Of a stretch of 22,098 nucleotides of DNA, positions 14,735-22,098 are shown piece after piece. Position numbers and translations under genes: made by a program. Each line of letters begins with the position of its first letter. Position 1 is the stretch's first letter. The notes beneath the pieces are model-generated. The model ran no database searches. It worked only from the letters and a program-made list of their open reading frames with translations, and had not been told where the DNA came from. Source of the DNA: Bacillota bacterium (GTDB taxonomy: Bacteria > Bacillota > Clostridia > Lachnospirales > Lachnospiraceae). Location of the stretch: assembly GCA_023424995.1 (NCBI GenBank), contig JAFADH010000150.1, positions 1 through 22,098 on the forward strand. Reading direction: 5' to 3'.

Positions 14735-16558
14735 ATGGATTATTTAAATCTTAATATGGGATGTATAAAAACAAATCGAAACTCTTTATATTTAAAATTG
14801 AAGGATAAGAGTATATTTCCCATAATGAATAACAGGCTGGATTCCATAGAGTCCGTGGAAGCAAAGGATGGCCAGCGGGTTGTAGTTATTCGGCATAATC
14901 TGGCGGAACACAGATTAAACAGCATCTATCGGCCAATGGATGAAGCAAAAAGATGGGCACAGCAATATGACCTAAACAGCCTTAACAATATTGCAGCCAT
15001 GTTTGGATTTGGAAATGGCATCTTTGCCAGAGCCATGCTGGAGAGATTAAATAAAGATGATTATCTGTTCATATACGAACCTTGTTATGATATTTTTAAT
15101 CATGTACTTCATAATTATGATATATGCGATATTTTAAAAAGTAAAAAGGTTATACTTGGTATAGAAGGGATCAATGATCTGGAATTCCATTTGAATTTAA
15201 CCGGTGCTGTGGGTTTATCAAATCTAAAATCACAGCTTCAATGTATTTACCCGAATTACGACAAGATATTTCCTGAAAGCTGCCTTAAATTTTATCATCA
15301 GCTAAAGGATACCTATACGTCAGTTAAAATAAACATTAATACAATGATTGCTTTTGGCGAAAAGTATATAGATAATACATTGAAAAATATTCAGTTCATT
15401 CCGGATAGCAGTATACTATCCGATATCAGAGAACATATACCTGAAGGAATCCCTGCGGTTATTGTGGCAGCAGGTCCGTCTGTTCAGGATGATATAGATG
15501 TTTTAAAAAAATTAAAGGGCAGGGCAGTAGTTTTTGCTGTTGACAAGATATTCGGATATCTTATGAAGAATGGGATTGAGCCTGATTTTGTCGTAACCCT
15601 GGATCCAAAGAAAAACGTGAAATATTTTACTCTGAATGATAATATTACGACACCCTTGATTTGCTTTTATGAATCGAATCATGATCTGTTACTTCGTCAT
15701 AAAGGGAAGAAGATATTTTGTACAAGCGATGATTTTACAGAGGAATTGTATATAAAAGCAGGCAAGGAATCACCGGATTTAATGCCAAGCGGTTCTGTTG
15801 CCATCATAGCTTATAGTGCCTGCATAAAGCTTGGATTTAAGAGGATTGTACTGGTAGGACAGGACCTGGCTTACCGGGACGGTTTTAGCCATGCCGGCGG
15901 AGTTATGGATAAAATGAGTAAGGCGAATCATGCCTTTGTGGAAGGTTTGGACGGGCAGCAGATAGAATCCAGATACGACTGGAAGGAATTTATTACCAGG
16001 TATCAGGATTTGATTGCTGTAAATAAAGGCACAGAAGTCATAGATACAAAGAAACAGGGTGCTAAAATCAAAGGGACTGTCCTTATGCCCTTAGAGGAGG
16101 TTTTGAGCAAGTATTGTACTATCCGTTATGATTCGGATGCCATCACTGCTAACTTGAATAAAACATTTTCCAAGGAGGATTTGCTGGTTGTTAAAAGATA
16201 TCTGCAAGGTAATATAGCCATACTTAGAAAGATTAAAGAAAAGTCCATAAATGCAGAGAAGATATGTGACAGTCTAATCAAGAAGGTATCAGGAATTAAT
16301 AGATCAGGTACGGAGGAAGATGTAAAAAAGATTACAAAAATCAATAAATACATTGAGGAGCAGAAGGTATATTCCTTCATGGATTCGTATATATCGGGAA
16401 AAACAGCTCAGCATCTGGCTGAGATCTTCCAGTTTTCAGACAATGAACGGGAGAATGAGCTGATGGTATATAAAAGATCAATAAGCATATATAGGTCAGT
16501 GGTCGATGCGGTGAATTTCACAAAGGAAAGGCTGGAAAACGCAATCGAATGGCTGTAG
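14735..16558 (+). CDS. Maf/DUF115 motility-associated glycosyltransferase
   Basis: A 607-residue protein of the motility accessory factor family (6-hydroxymethylpterin pyrophosphokinase MptE-like, DUF115). The central domain shows IPAVIVAAGPSVQDDI from residue 239 (AAGPS at 245-249), VTLDP around 287-291, GSVAIIAYSACIKLGFKRIVLVGQDLAY (Asp377) and then a Gly/His-rich turn, all family hallmarks. Maf proteins transfer nonulosonic acids such as pseudaminic or legionaminic acid from their CMP form onto flagellin Ser/Thr before export. The N-terminal ~220 residues match the usual flanking domain, and the last ~120 are helical. The neighbouring neuA and neuB are the pathway that would supply the donor. 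Start supported by GGGAG before the ATG. Confidence 0.88.
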   Translation: MDYLNLNMGCIKTNRNSLYLKLKDKSIFPIMNNRLDSIESVEAKDGQRVVVIRHNLAEHRLNSIYRPMDEAKRWAQQYDLNSLNNIAAMFGFGNGIFARAMLERLNKDDYLFIYEPCYDIFNHVLHNYDICDILKSKKVILGIEGINDLEFHLNLTGAVGLSNLKSQLQCIYPNYDKIFPESCLKFYHQLKDTYTSVKININTMIAFGEKYIDNTLKNIQFIPDSSILSDIREHIPEGIPAVIVAAGPSVQDDIDVLKKLKGRAVVFAVDKIFGYLMKNGIEPDFVVTLDPKKNVKYFTLNDNITTPLICFYESNHDLLLRHKGKKIFCTSDDFTEELYIKAGKESPDLMPSGSVAIIAYSACIKLGFKRIVLVGQDLAYRDGFSHAGGVMDKMSKANHAFVEGLDGQQIESRYDWKEFITRYQDLIAVNKGTEVIDTKKQGAKIKGTVLMPLEEVLSKYCTIRYDSDAITANLNKTFSKEDLLVVKRYLQGNIAILRKIKEKSINAEKICDSLIKKVSGINRSGTEEDVKKITKINKYIEEQKVYSFMDSYISGKTAQHLAEIFQFSDNERENELMVYKRSISIYRSVVDAVNFTKERLENAIEWL

Positions 16559-16572
16559 GAGTGAGGAAAGTT

Positions 16573-17577
16573 ATGAATATATTAGCAATTATACCGGCAA
16601 GAAGCGGATCAAAGAGCATTCCGCATAAGAATATACGTCTTATCGGCGGAAAGCCTATGTTAACCTATTCCATTGAACATGCCGGGAAGTCCGGATACAT
16701 CAACCGTATCATACTGAGTACGGATAGTGAGGAATATGCCAGGATAGGTGAGGAATATGGAGCGGAGGTTCCGTTTTTAAGGCCGGCGGAATATGCAACA
16801 GATACGGCTTTGGATATTGATGTATTCTATCACTGCCTGAATTATCTGAAAGAGAAGGAGAATTATACGGCTGATATTGTGGTTCAGCTAAGACCTACCT
16901 ATCCGATTCGAGATGTGAAAGACATTGATAACTGTATTGAAATCATGATTAACAGCCCCGATATAGATTCGGTACGATGTATTGCCCCAGCCAAGGAGAT
17001 TCCTTATAAGATGTGGCATAGGACTGAGAGCGGAAGGATTAATCCGGTTATGACGGATATAAAGGAATGCTATAACATGCCCAGACAGCAATTGCCGAAG
17101 GTATATTATCAGAATGCCTGTATTGATGCGGTTAAGGGAGATATAATATTAGAACAGCATTCCATGTCAGGGAATCACATCCATGGTTATGTCATGGACA
17201 AAAACTATGACATAGACACAGAAGAGGAATTCCTGCTGGCAGAGGAATATCTGAAGATATCTGCAGGGAACAAACGGTTTGTCTTTGATATAGACGGAGT
17301 AATCGCTAAACTGGTACCGGATAATGATTATGCGAAAGCGCAGCCGAATAAAAAGATGATAAATCTTATAAATAAGCTGTATTATATGGGCAATGCTATT
17401 ATTCTCCATACGGCAAGAGGCTATGTATCCGGTATTGACTGGAGGGAAGTCACAGAGCAGCAATTAAAAAACTGGAACTTGCATTATAACGAGCTGCATT
17501 TTGGAAAGCCCAATGCGGATTATTATGTAGATGATAAGATGATCGGCATGAATAAGCTCCTTGAATTATTCAGTTAG
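16573..17577 (+). CDS. neuA: NeuA-type CMP-nonulosonic acid cytidylyltransferase fused to a HAD phosphatase
   Basis: A 334-residue two-domain enzyme. Residues 1-~228 are a cytidylyltransferase that would activate a sialic-like sugar with CTP. Visible motifs are IPARSGSKSIPHKN (7-20), QLRPTYPIR, YYQNACIDAV and NYDIDTEEEF. Residues ~235-334 are a HAD-fold phosphatase of the small capsule-locus type: motif I DIDG (Asp239, Asp241), motif II with Thr280 in LHTARG, Lys312 in FGKP, and motif III YYVDD (Asp320, Asp321). All expected catalytic residues are present. The ATG at 16573 has TAGGAGTGAGG ahead of it, overlapping the end of the Maf gene; the frame extends eight codons further up, but without support. 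Its last four bases overlap the convergent methyltransferase. The exact sugar is not determined. Confidence 0.85.
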   Translation: MNILAIIPARSGSKSIPHKNIRLIGGKPMLTYSIEHAGKSGYINRIILSTDSEEYARIGEEYGAEVPFLRPAEYATDTALDIDVFYHCLNYLKEKENYTADIVVQLRPTYPIRDVKDIDNCIEIMINSPDIDSVRCIAPAKEIPYKMWHRTESGRINPVMTDIKECYNMPRQQLPKVYYQNACIDAVKGDIILEQHSMSGNHIHGYVMDKNYDIDTEEEFLLAEEYLKISAGNKRFVFDIDGVIAKLVPDNDYAKAQPNKKMINLINKLYYMGNAIILHTARGYVSGIDWREVTEQQLKNWNLHYNELHFGKPNADYYVDDKMIGMNKLLELFS

Positions 17578-18476
17578 ATAGTCAGCCTTGCAAACAAAGT
17601 ATCTGTTTGTCCCGCGGCAATTAAGGCATGTTTATATTCTTCATTTAATTGATCAGGCAGAATGTGCGTATAAGCGCCTTTTCCGCCGGGCTTGCCGTTT
17701 GCCAACCAGTAAAAGTGGTTTGAAATATCATATCTTTGTATGAAATCAATTTTATATTGATAACCGCTAAGTTCAAAAATATATTTTAATCCGACCTTAT
17801 TAAAATTAAAAAGGTGCGCCTTCTTATAATAAAAATCCTTAAAAGCGCTGCAGTTGAAGGTTTTTACCAGGATATCATCCACATTAGGGACTTCAATATA
17901 GATGAAGCCGCCGTCTTTTAAAAGAGGCCTTAATCCCTTTAAAAAAGTAATGGGATCCGAAATATGCTCTAGTACGTGGAACATGAATATTTTATCGAAA
18001 CTTTGTCCGAAATCCTGTGGATTGCGGGCAGTTTTTATTTTATTGCTGTGAATTTTATCTGTTATGTAGGCCTGCGCACGGTTATCCCATTCGGTTCCAT
18101 AAACCCTGTTAACCTTATCGGAAACAGCGCTTAAAAAATAGCCTACGGAACATCCGATCTCCAGTATATCATCCGAAGATTTCAGCTCGGATTCCACACG
18201 CATCACACGCTGCCGTGCTTCAGGGAAAAACTTATGAAACACTTTAGTCAGTGCTGCTTCATCATAGTATCCCTCAGTATGGACCTCCTCCCGGAACTGT
18301 CCGTCATAATATATCTCCAGCTGTTCCTCGTCCGGCTGGGGGTATAGAAAATGGGTGCCGCAGGAGCTGCATAGGTACATTTTACATGCATCATCCGTAA
18401 CATTTCTTATTTTAGAATCGATTGGCAAGGTTTCATGGTTTCCGCATAAAGTACATGCAATAGTTGACTCAAGCAT
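17574..18476 (-). CDS. class I SAM-dependent methyltransferase with N-terminal zinc ribbon
   Basis: A 300-residue protein and the only convincing reverse-strand gene in the window. The N-terminus has a Cys4 metal site: CTLC (Cys8, Cys11) and CSSC (Cys36, Cys39). Residues ~85-210 form a class I methyltransferase domain with motif I LEIGCSVGYF (105-114), an acidic residue after the next strand (GTEWD), and FHVLEHISDP as the motif-IV region. This architecture is common among sugar or polysaccharide methyltransferases in surface-glycan loci, so an O- or C-methylation of a sugar is likely. GAGGG stands eight bases before its ATG, and a strong sigma-A-type promoter lies 55-83 bases upstream of the start. 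Its 3' end overlaps that of neuA by four bases, which suggests insertion or rearrangement in the cluster. The substrate is unknown. Confidence 0.85.
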   Translation of the reverse strand: MLESTIACTLCGNHETLPIDSKIRNVTDDACKMYLCSSCGTHFLYPQPDEEQLEIYYDGQFREEVHTEGYYDEAALTKVFHKFFPEARQRVMRVESELKSSDDILEIGCSVGYFLSAVSDKVNRVYGTEWDNRAQAYITDKIHSNKIKTARNPQDFGQSFDKIFMFHVLEHISDPITFLKGLRPLLKDGGFIYIEVPNVDDILVKTFNCSAFKDFYYKKAHLFNFNKVGLKYIFELSGYQYKIDFIQRYDISNHFYWLANGKPGGKGAYTHILPDQLNEEYKHALIAAGQTDTLFARLTI

Positions 18477-18530
18477 TTTGCTTTCCCTCTGTCTCTTTTT
18501 ATTTATTCGATATTAATTCCCTATTTGTAA

Positions 18531-18559
18531 ATTATAAATCAATAGGTATTCCAGTTCAA
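18531..18559 (-). promoter_or_regulatory. vegetative (sigma-A) promoter for the methyltransferase
   Basis: Read on the reverse strand, TTGAAC (18559-18554) and TATAAT (18536-18531) are separated by 17 bases, close to the housekeeping consensus. Transcription would start near 18524, giving a leader of about 48 bases. The gene may therefore be expressed independently of the flagellar sigma factor. Confidence 0.7.
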
Positions 18560-18665
18560 TAAAAATTTGTTATATTACTGAAATATGGTTTATATTATAT
18601 TGTATTTTGTCGATATATAATTTATGATAATAATATCATATCGGATCATAATGGGGAGGCTCCAT
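18560..18665 (+). promoter_or_regulatory. AT-rich leader and probable promoter region of neuB
   Basis: Very AT-rich divergent spacer. ATGATA (18624-18629) and TATCAT (18634-18639) form an inverted repeat around ATAA, shortly before the GGGGAGG ribosome site (18653-18659). Several TATA-like stretches are present. TTGTTA with TTATAT at 17 bases (from 18568) is a weak candidate promoter. A sigma-28-like TCGATATA at 18610 lacks a matching -35. Confidence 0.35.
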
Positions 18666-20168
18666 ATGGAACATACACAGAGTATTTTTAACGAGTTATT
18701 TATCTTTGAGATGGCTAACAGTCATCAAGGCAGTGTAGAGCACGGAATAGATATCATTAAGGCTATGAGCAGAATAGCCAGGAAATATAACATAAAAGCA
18801 GCTGTTAAGCTCCAATATCGCAATCTGGATACCTTTATACATCCGGATTATATGGACAGAGCGGATGTGAAGCATATCCCTAGATTCTTGGGAACCAGAT
18901 TGGATGCTGAGCAGTTCGCTCTGTTAGTTGATGCCATACATGAAGAAGGGCTCATTGCCATGAGCACACCCTTTGATGAAGACGGAGTGGGTTGGTGCAT
19001 GGATCATGGAGTCGATATAATTAAGGTGGCAAGCTGCAGTGCTTTAGACTGGCCGCTGCTGACGAAGATTGCATATACACACAAACCGGTCATTATATCT
19101 ACAGGCGGCAAAGTGCTGTCGGATATTGATAAGTTATATAATTTTTTCACTCATAAGGGATGTGAATTTGCATTTCTTCATTGTATAGCGGAATATCCGG
19201 CTCCTAAGGAACAGCTTCAACTGGATTTTATAGACCGCATGAACCGTCGGTATCCGGACATTGTAATCGGTTATTCCGGACATGAGGACCCAGAGGATCA
19301 TATCGTGCCGATGCTGGCCATAGCAAAAGGAGCTAAGATACTGGAGAGGCACGTCGGGCTTCCGACCGAGACAATACAACTGAATGCTTACTCTATGAAC
19401 CCGGAGCAGGCAGATGCCTGGGTGAAAGCAATAACGGATGCAAGAATTATATGCAGAGTAAAGAAGGATAATGATAAATATGTCAGCCAGGAGGAATTAG
19501 ATTCCCTGCGTTCGTTAATGCGGGGCGTATATCTTAAAAACGCTATTCAAAAGGGGGAGCCTGTTACCCAGAGTGATGTCTACTTTGCAATGCCGCTAAT
19601 GGACAGACAGATGACCAGTGGTGAATTCACGGACGGTATTCTGGCAAGTCGCAATTATGAGGTTAATCAGCCTCTTTTGGAAAAGAAGGCGGTTACTGAC
19701 GTTGGACTGTTAAGAAGTGTTGTACATGATGCCAAGGGTATGTTGTACGAGGCTGGTATTGCACTGGGTAAGGATTTTGAAGTTGAATTGTCCCATCATT
19801 ATGGAATGAAACATTTCAGGCAGACAGGTGCTATAATCATAAGTATTATCAACAGAGAATATTGTAAGAAGCTGCTGGTTATTCTGCCGGGGCAAAAGCA
19901 TCCGGTACACATGCATAAAGTTAAGGAAGAAACCTTCCAGTTATTATACGGAGACCTTACTGTAAATATAGAAGGCAAGGACATCTATATGAAGCCGGGC
20001 GATATTCAAACTGTATTAAGAGAACAGAATCATTCTTTTACTTCAGTAAAAGGTGCTATATTTGAAGAGGTATCCACGACTCATATAAAAAATGATTCGT
20101 ATTATGAAGATTCTGTTATAAGAAGCCTGGATCCCATAGAGCGAAAGACGGTATTACATAAGTGGTGA
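18666..20168 (+). CDS. neuB: NeuB-family nonulosonic acid synthase with SAF and cupin domains
   Basis: A 500-residue enzyme that would condense phosphoenolpyruvate with an N-acetyl hexosamine to give a sialic, legionaminic or related acid. The NeuB barrel covers ~10-265, with FEMANSHQGS, AAVKLQYR, STPFDEDG, KVASCSALDW, LHCIAEYPAP, GYSGHE (His206) and ERHVG (His229); the two His match the metal ligands of known NeuB. The SAF domain (~283-345) begins LRSLMRGVY. An extra C-terminal cupin (~400-490) has the complete metal motif G409-X5-H415-X-H417-X3-E421. The ATG at 18666 follows GGGGAGG; the frame is open back to 18624 without a better site. Stand-alone NeuB proteins are about 340-350 residues, so the cupin is an addition. 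The specific sugar product cannot be read from sequence. Confidence 0.88.
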   Translation: MEHTQSIFNELFIFEMANSHQGSVEHGIDIIKAMSRIARKYNIKAAVKLQYRNLDTFIHPDYMDRADVKHIPRFLGTRLDAEQFALLVDAIHEEGLIAMSTPFDEDGVGWCMDHGVDIIKVASCSALDWPLLTKIAYTHKPVIISTGGKVLSDIDKLYNFFTHKGCEFAFLHCIAEYPAPKEQLQLDFIDRMNRRYPDIVIGYSGHEDPEDHIVPMLAIAKGAKILERHVGLPTETIQLNAYSMNPEQADAWVKAITDARIICRVKKDNDKYVSQEELDSLRSLMRGVYLKNAIQKGEPVTQSDVYFAMPLMDRQMTSGEFTDGILASRNYEVNQPLLEKKAVTDVGLLRSVVHDAKGMLYEAGIALGKDFEVELSHHYGMKHFRQTGAIIISIINREYCKKLLVILPGQKHPVHMHKVKEETFQLLYGDLTVNIEGKDIYMKPGDIQTVLREQNHSFTSVKGAIFEEVSTTHIKNDSYYEDSVIRSLDPIERKTVLHKW

Positions 20169-20196
20169 TCATAATAGGGGCAAATGAGAGGATTCT

Positions 20197-21417
20197 ATGA
20201 GTACATTCAAAACAGATATCAAGTATTGGCTTCAGGTATTCCTGGTACCGGTTTACTGGTTGTCTTTTCTATCTGTCAGGGATAAAAATATATGGCTGAT
20301 GGGCAGTACTTTTGGCAGACGTTTTGCTGATAACCCGAAATACTTTTATTTATATCTAAAACAATTTCAAGGTGATAATATACGTGCCGTATGGATTACC
20401 CATGACAAGAAGATTTACAGGTTTCTGACGGAGCACCGATTGGAAGCTTATTATTACCGCTCACTGGCGGGGATTTATTACTGTTTGCGAGGAGGGGTAT
20501 ATGTCTATGACAATTATTCAAAAGATATTTCCTTCTGGTTATCAGGAGGAGCACTAAAGATCAACCTTTGGCATGGGACGGGAACAAAGAAAATCAATCA
20601 TGACAATAAATTTGATCTGGTTAGGCATCCGGTTAATCGATGGGAACGGTTTCGCACATTATTGCGGCGAATGTCGGACGAGAAGCCACATCATTATACC
20701 CTTGCCACCTCAGTAAATATGGCAAAGATTCTGGCGGCTGCTTTTCGCAGTACAATAGATCACATGCTTGTCGTGGGACATCCAAGAAATGATATTCTTT
20801 TTGATACCGGAATTAAAAATATTTTTATTGATACGGAGCGCGGAATAGAAGAAAAACTGAAAGAGATTAAGAACCAAGGTAAGAAATGCATTCTCTACGG
20901 CCCTACTTTTCGGGACTCTGAAGTAATGTTTTTTGATATTATGGATTTAAATATCTTTAATGAGTTTCTTGCAAGACATGGATATGTATTTTGCACAAAG
21001 CTGCACGTGAAATCGAAGCTTAGAGCAAAATTTGCAGGTTTAACATATTCTAATATCCTGGATATTCCTGCGGATGCAGATACATATGTGATATTGCCTT
21101 ATGCGGATATGCTGGTAGCCGATTATTCTTCCATATACCTGGACTATATGATGCTGAACAGACCGGTGGTAGCTTTTCCCTATGATTTTGAAGAGTATAT
21201 ACAAAACTCCAGAGAATGCTATTTTGATTATCAAACCTTTATGCCGGAAGTATATGCAAGGAATATGGAAGAGCTCATGGAGTCCATTGAAAAGGTGTTT
21301 CAGAGGGACGAATGCAGGGAGAAGAGATTGGAGAGACGATCTTATCATTTTGATGATATTGATGGTCATTCTTGTGAAAGATTATATCACGCGATAAAAA
21401 GACTATGCGATAATTAA
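20197..21417 (+). CDS. CDP-glycerol:poly(glycerophosphate) glycerophosphotransferase family
   Basis: A 406-residue TagB/TagF-type transferase (Glyphos_transf domain). Visible motifs are LWHGTGTKKI (His126), VGHPRND (~194-200), YGPTFRDS (235-242), KLH (269-271) and VADYSS (308-313) leading into YLDYMML. His126 and the GPT/DYSS groups match the active-site regions of teichoic-acid polymerases. These enzymes move glycerol phosphate, or sometimes ribitol phosphate, from its CDP form to a glycan acceptor at the inner face of the membrane. A short hydrophobic N-terminal stretch (11-25) may associate with the membrane. It follows neuB by 28 bases with GAGAGGA ahead of the ATG, so it is probably one unit with neuB. 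Acting on flagellar glycan or on a cell-wall polymer are both possible. Confidence 0.88.
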   Translation: MSTFKTDIKYWLQVFLVPVYWLSFLSVRDKNIWLMGSTFGRRFADNPKYFYLYLKQFQGDNIRAVWITHDKKIYRFLTEHRLEAYYYRSLAGIYYCLRGGVYVYDNYSKDISFWLSGGALKINLWHGTGTKKINHDNKFDLVRHPVNRWERFRTLLRRMSDEKPHHYTLATSVNMAKILAAAFRSTIDHMLVVGHPRNDILFDTGIKNIFIDTERGIEEKLKEIKNQGKKCILYGPTFRDSEVMFFDIMDLNIFNEFLARHGYVFCTKLHVKSKLRAKFAGLTYSNILDIPADADTYVILPYADMLVADYSSIYLDYMMLNRPVVAFPYDFEEYIQNSRECYFDYQTFMPEVYARNMEELMESIEKVFQRDECREKRLERRSYHFDDIDGHSCERLYHAIKRLCDN

Positions 21418-21437
21418 GCTTCCTTACAGGAGGGATT

Positions 21438-22098
21438 ATGGATAATATATATGATCAACGTCTACAGGACATAATGGACAGATATAATATTAAACGGCAG
21501 TCTATCAGTGATAACATTACGATACATAATATATTGATGGATTTGTTCAAAACCAGATGTGCGAATAAGAAGACCGCATTGTGGGGAGCAGGACGGAATA
21601 ATTCCGAGAACAGTCATGCATCTGTTATTATTAAGAAATATACGACTTATATTCAAAGTTTATCCTTTTTAATCGATTCCCTCCCGGAACTATGGGGCAA
21701 AGAATTTATGGGATATCCGATTATATCACCGGAAGAAATTAAAGAATATGGAATTGAAATGATAATCATATCCTCAAAAGTTCAGGGAGATTCAATAAGA
21801 AAGGAATTAGAAAAATATGCTTCCGAATGTGAATACATCGATATTTATGATGAATTAAAAAAGAGAGGAATTACGGTTTTTCATAAATTTTATGAAGAAA
21901 GCTCGGTTTATACGGTAATTCACAAGGAGCGTGAGCGATATATTGCCGCGGAAGGGATACAAAAGCAGGAATCGTTAAAAAAGCTTGTCTCTTTATATTT
22001 ATGTATTAAGGATATTTCCTTTGCACTGGAATACGCAGAGATTTATGTCAGAGAAAAATATCTGGATTGGGAGACCATGCAGAATCTGATAATTGATG
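21438..22098 (+). CDS. partial Rossmann-type protein of a surface-polysaccharide locus, cut by the window edge
   Basis: An open frame starts at an ATG preceded by AGGAGGGA and runs at least 220 codons to the window end without a stop. Residues ~46-53 read ALWGAGRN. After that come FLIDSLPELWGKEFMGYPIISPEEI (about 77-101) and IEMIIISSKVQGDSI. That pattern (WGAG, then D-x-x-P-x-x-WG, then G-Y-P-I-x-S-P-E-E) is a known Rossmann-like module found attached to sugar-modifying enzymes and glycosyltransferases, where it binds a nucleotide or sugar ligand. The domain that would define the function is probably beyond the edge. It follows the glycerophosphotransferase by 20 bases in the same direction. 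Confidence 0.75.
   Translation, partial: MDNIYDQRLQDIMDRYNIKRQSISDNITIHNILMDLFKTRCANKKTALWGAGRNNSENSHASVIIKKYTTYIQSLSFLIDSLPELWGKEFMGYPIISPEEIKEYGIEMIIISSKVQGDSIRKELEKYASECEYIDIYDELKKRGITVFHKFYEESSVYTVIHKERERYIAAEGIQKQESLKKLVSLYLCIKDISFALEYAEIYVREKYLDWETMQNLIID

Noticed and set aside
18590..18617. Sigma-28-like promoter before neuB
   Set aside because: TCGATATA has one mismatch and there is no TAAA at the right distance; the region is so AT-rich that such matches are expected by chance.
1..22098. CRISPR arrays, insertion sequences, tRNA or rRNA genes
   Set aside because: No regularly spaced direct repeats, transposase-like proteins or RNA gene signatures were seen by reading the sequence.

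Overview
The window looks like chromosomal DNA of a low-to-moderate GC, motile, Gram-positive Clostridia, most probably a member of the Lachnospiraceae. The grounds are strong AGGAGG-type ribosome sites, two tandem flgK genes, fliW-csrA linked to flagellin, an anti-sigma factor flgM at the head of the run, and sigma-28 boxes of the TAAA-N16-CCGATA type. Genus is inference only. I see no rRNA, tRNA, insertion sequence, phage gene or CRISPR array.

Layout. (1) 23-1111: a PucR/CdaR-type transcription factor. (2) 1305-2584: a membrane-anchored S41 processing protease whose reading frame breaks near 2464 by an apparent one-base deletion; the last ~39 codons continue in another frame. (3) 2585-2983: a non-coding stretch with a large inverted repeat, an intrinsic terminator and a sigma-28 promoter. 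(4) 2984-9298: late flagellar genes flgM, flgN, flgK, a second flgK and flgL, ending in a hairpin terminator. (5) 9610-10303: fliW and csrA, the protein-level and RNA-level regulators of flagellin synthesis. (6) 10473-13336: flaG, fliD, fliS and a FliT-like chaperone behind a second sigma-28 promoter. (7) 13502-14314: flagellin behind a third sigma-28 promoter, with a structured leader carrying likely CsrA sites, closed by a strong terminator. (8) 14390-22098: a surface-glycan module with a small unknown helical protein, a Maf/DUF115 flagellin glycosyltransferase, a NeuA cytidylyltransferase fused to a HAD phosphatase, a lone reverse-strand methyltransferase, a NeuB synthase with SAF and cupin domains, a CDP-glycerol-type glycerophosphotransferase and a cut-off Rossmann-type protein.

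How it fits together. FlgM holds sigma-28 until the hook is finished. FlgK and FlgL form the hook-filament junction, FliD the cap, and FlgN, FliS and the FliT-like protein are export chaperones. Free FliW, released when flagellin leaves the cell, would sequester CsrA, and CsrA would otherwise block flagellin translation; the flagellin leader here has hairpin-loop GGA motifs where that model needs them. NeuB and NeuA would make and CMP-activate a nonulosonic acid that Maf attaches to flagellin. The methyltransferase and glycerophosphotransferase may decorate the glycan or another surface polymer.

The most distinctive points are the broken protease frame, the possible second CsrA hairpin at the flaG ribosome site, a terminator leaving no room for a promoter before the glycosylation genes, the small unknown gene between flagellin and Maf, and the two enzyme fusions.
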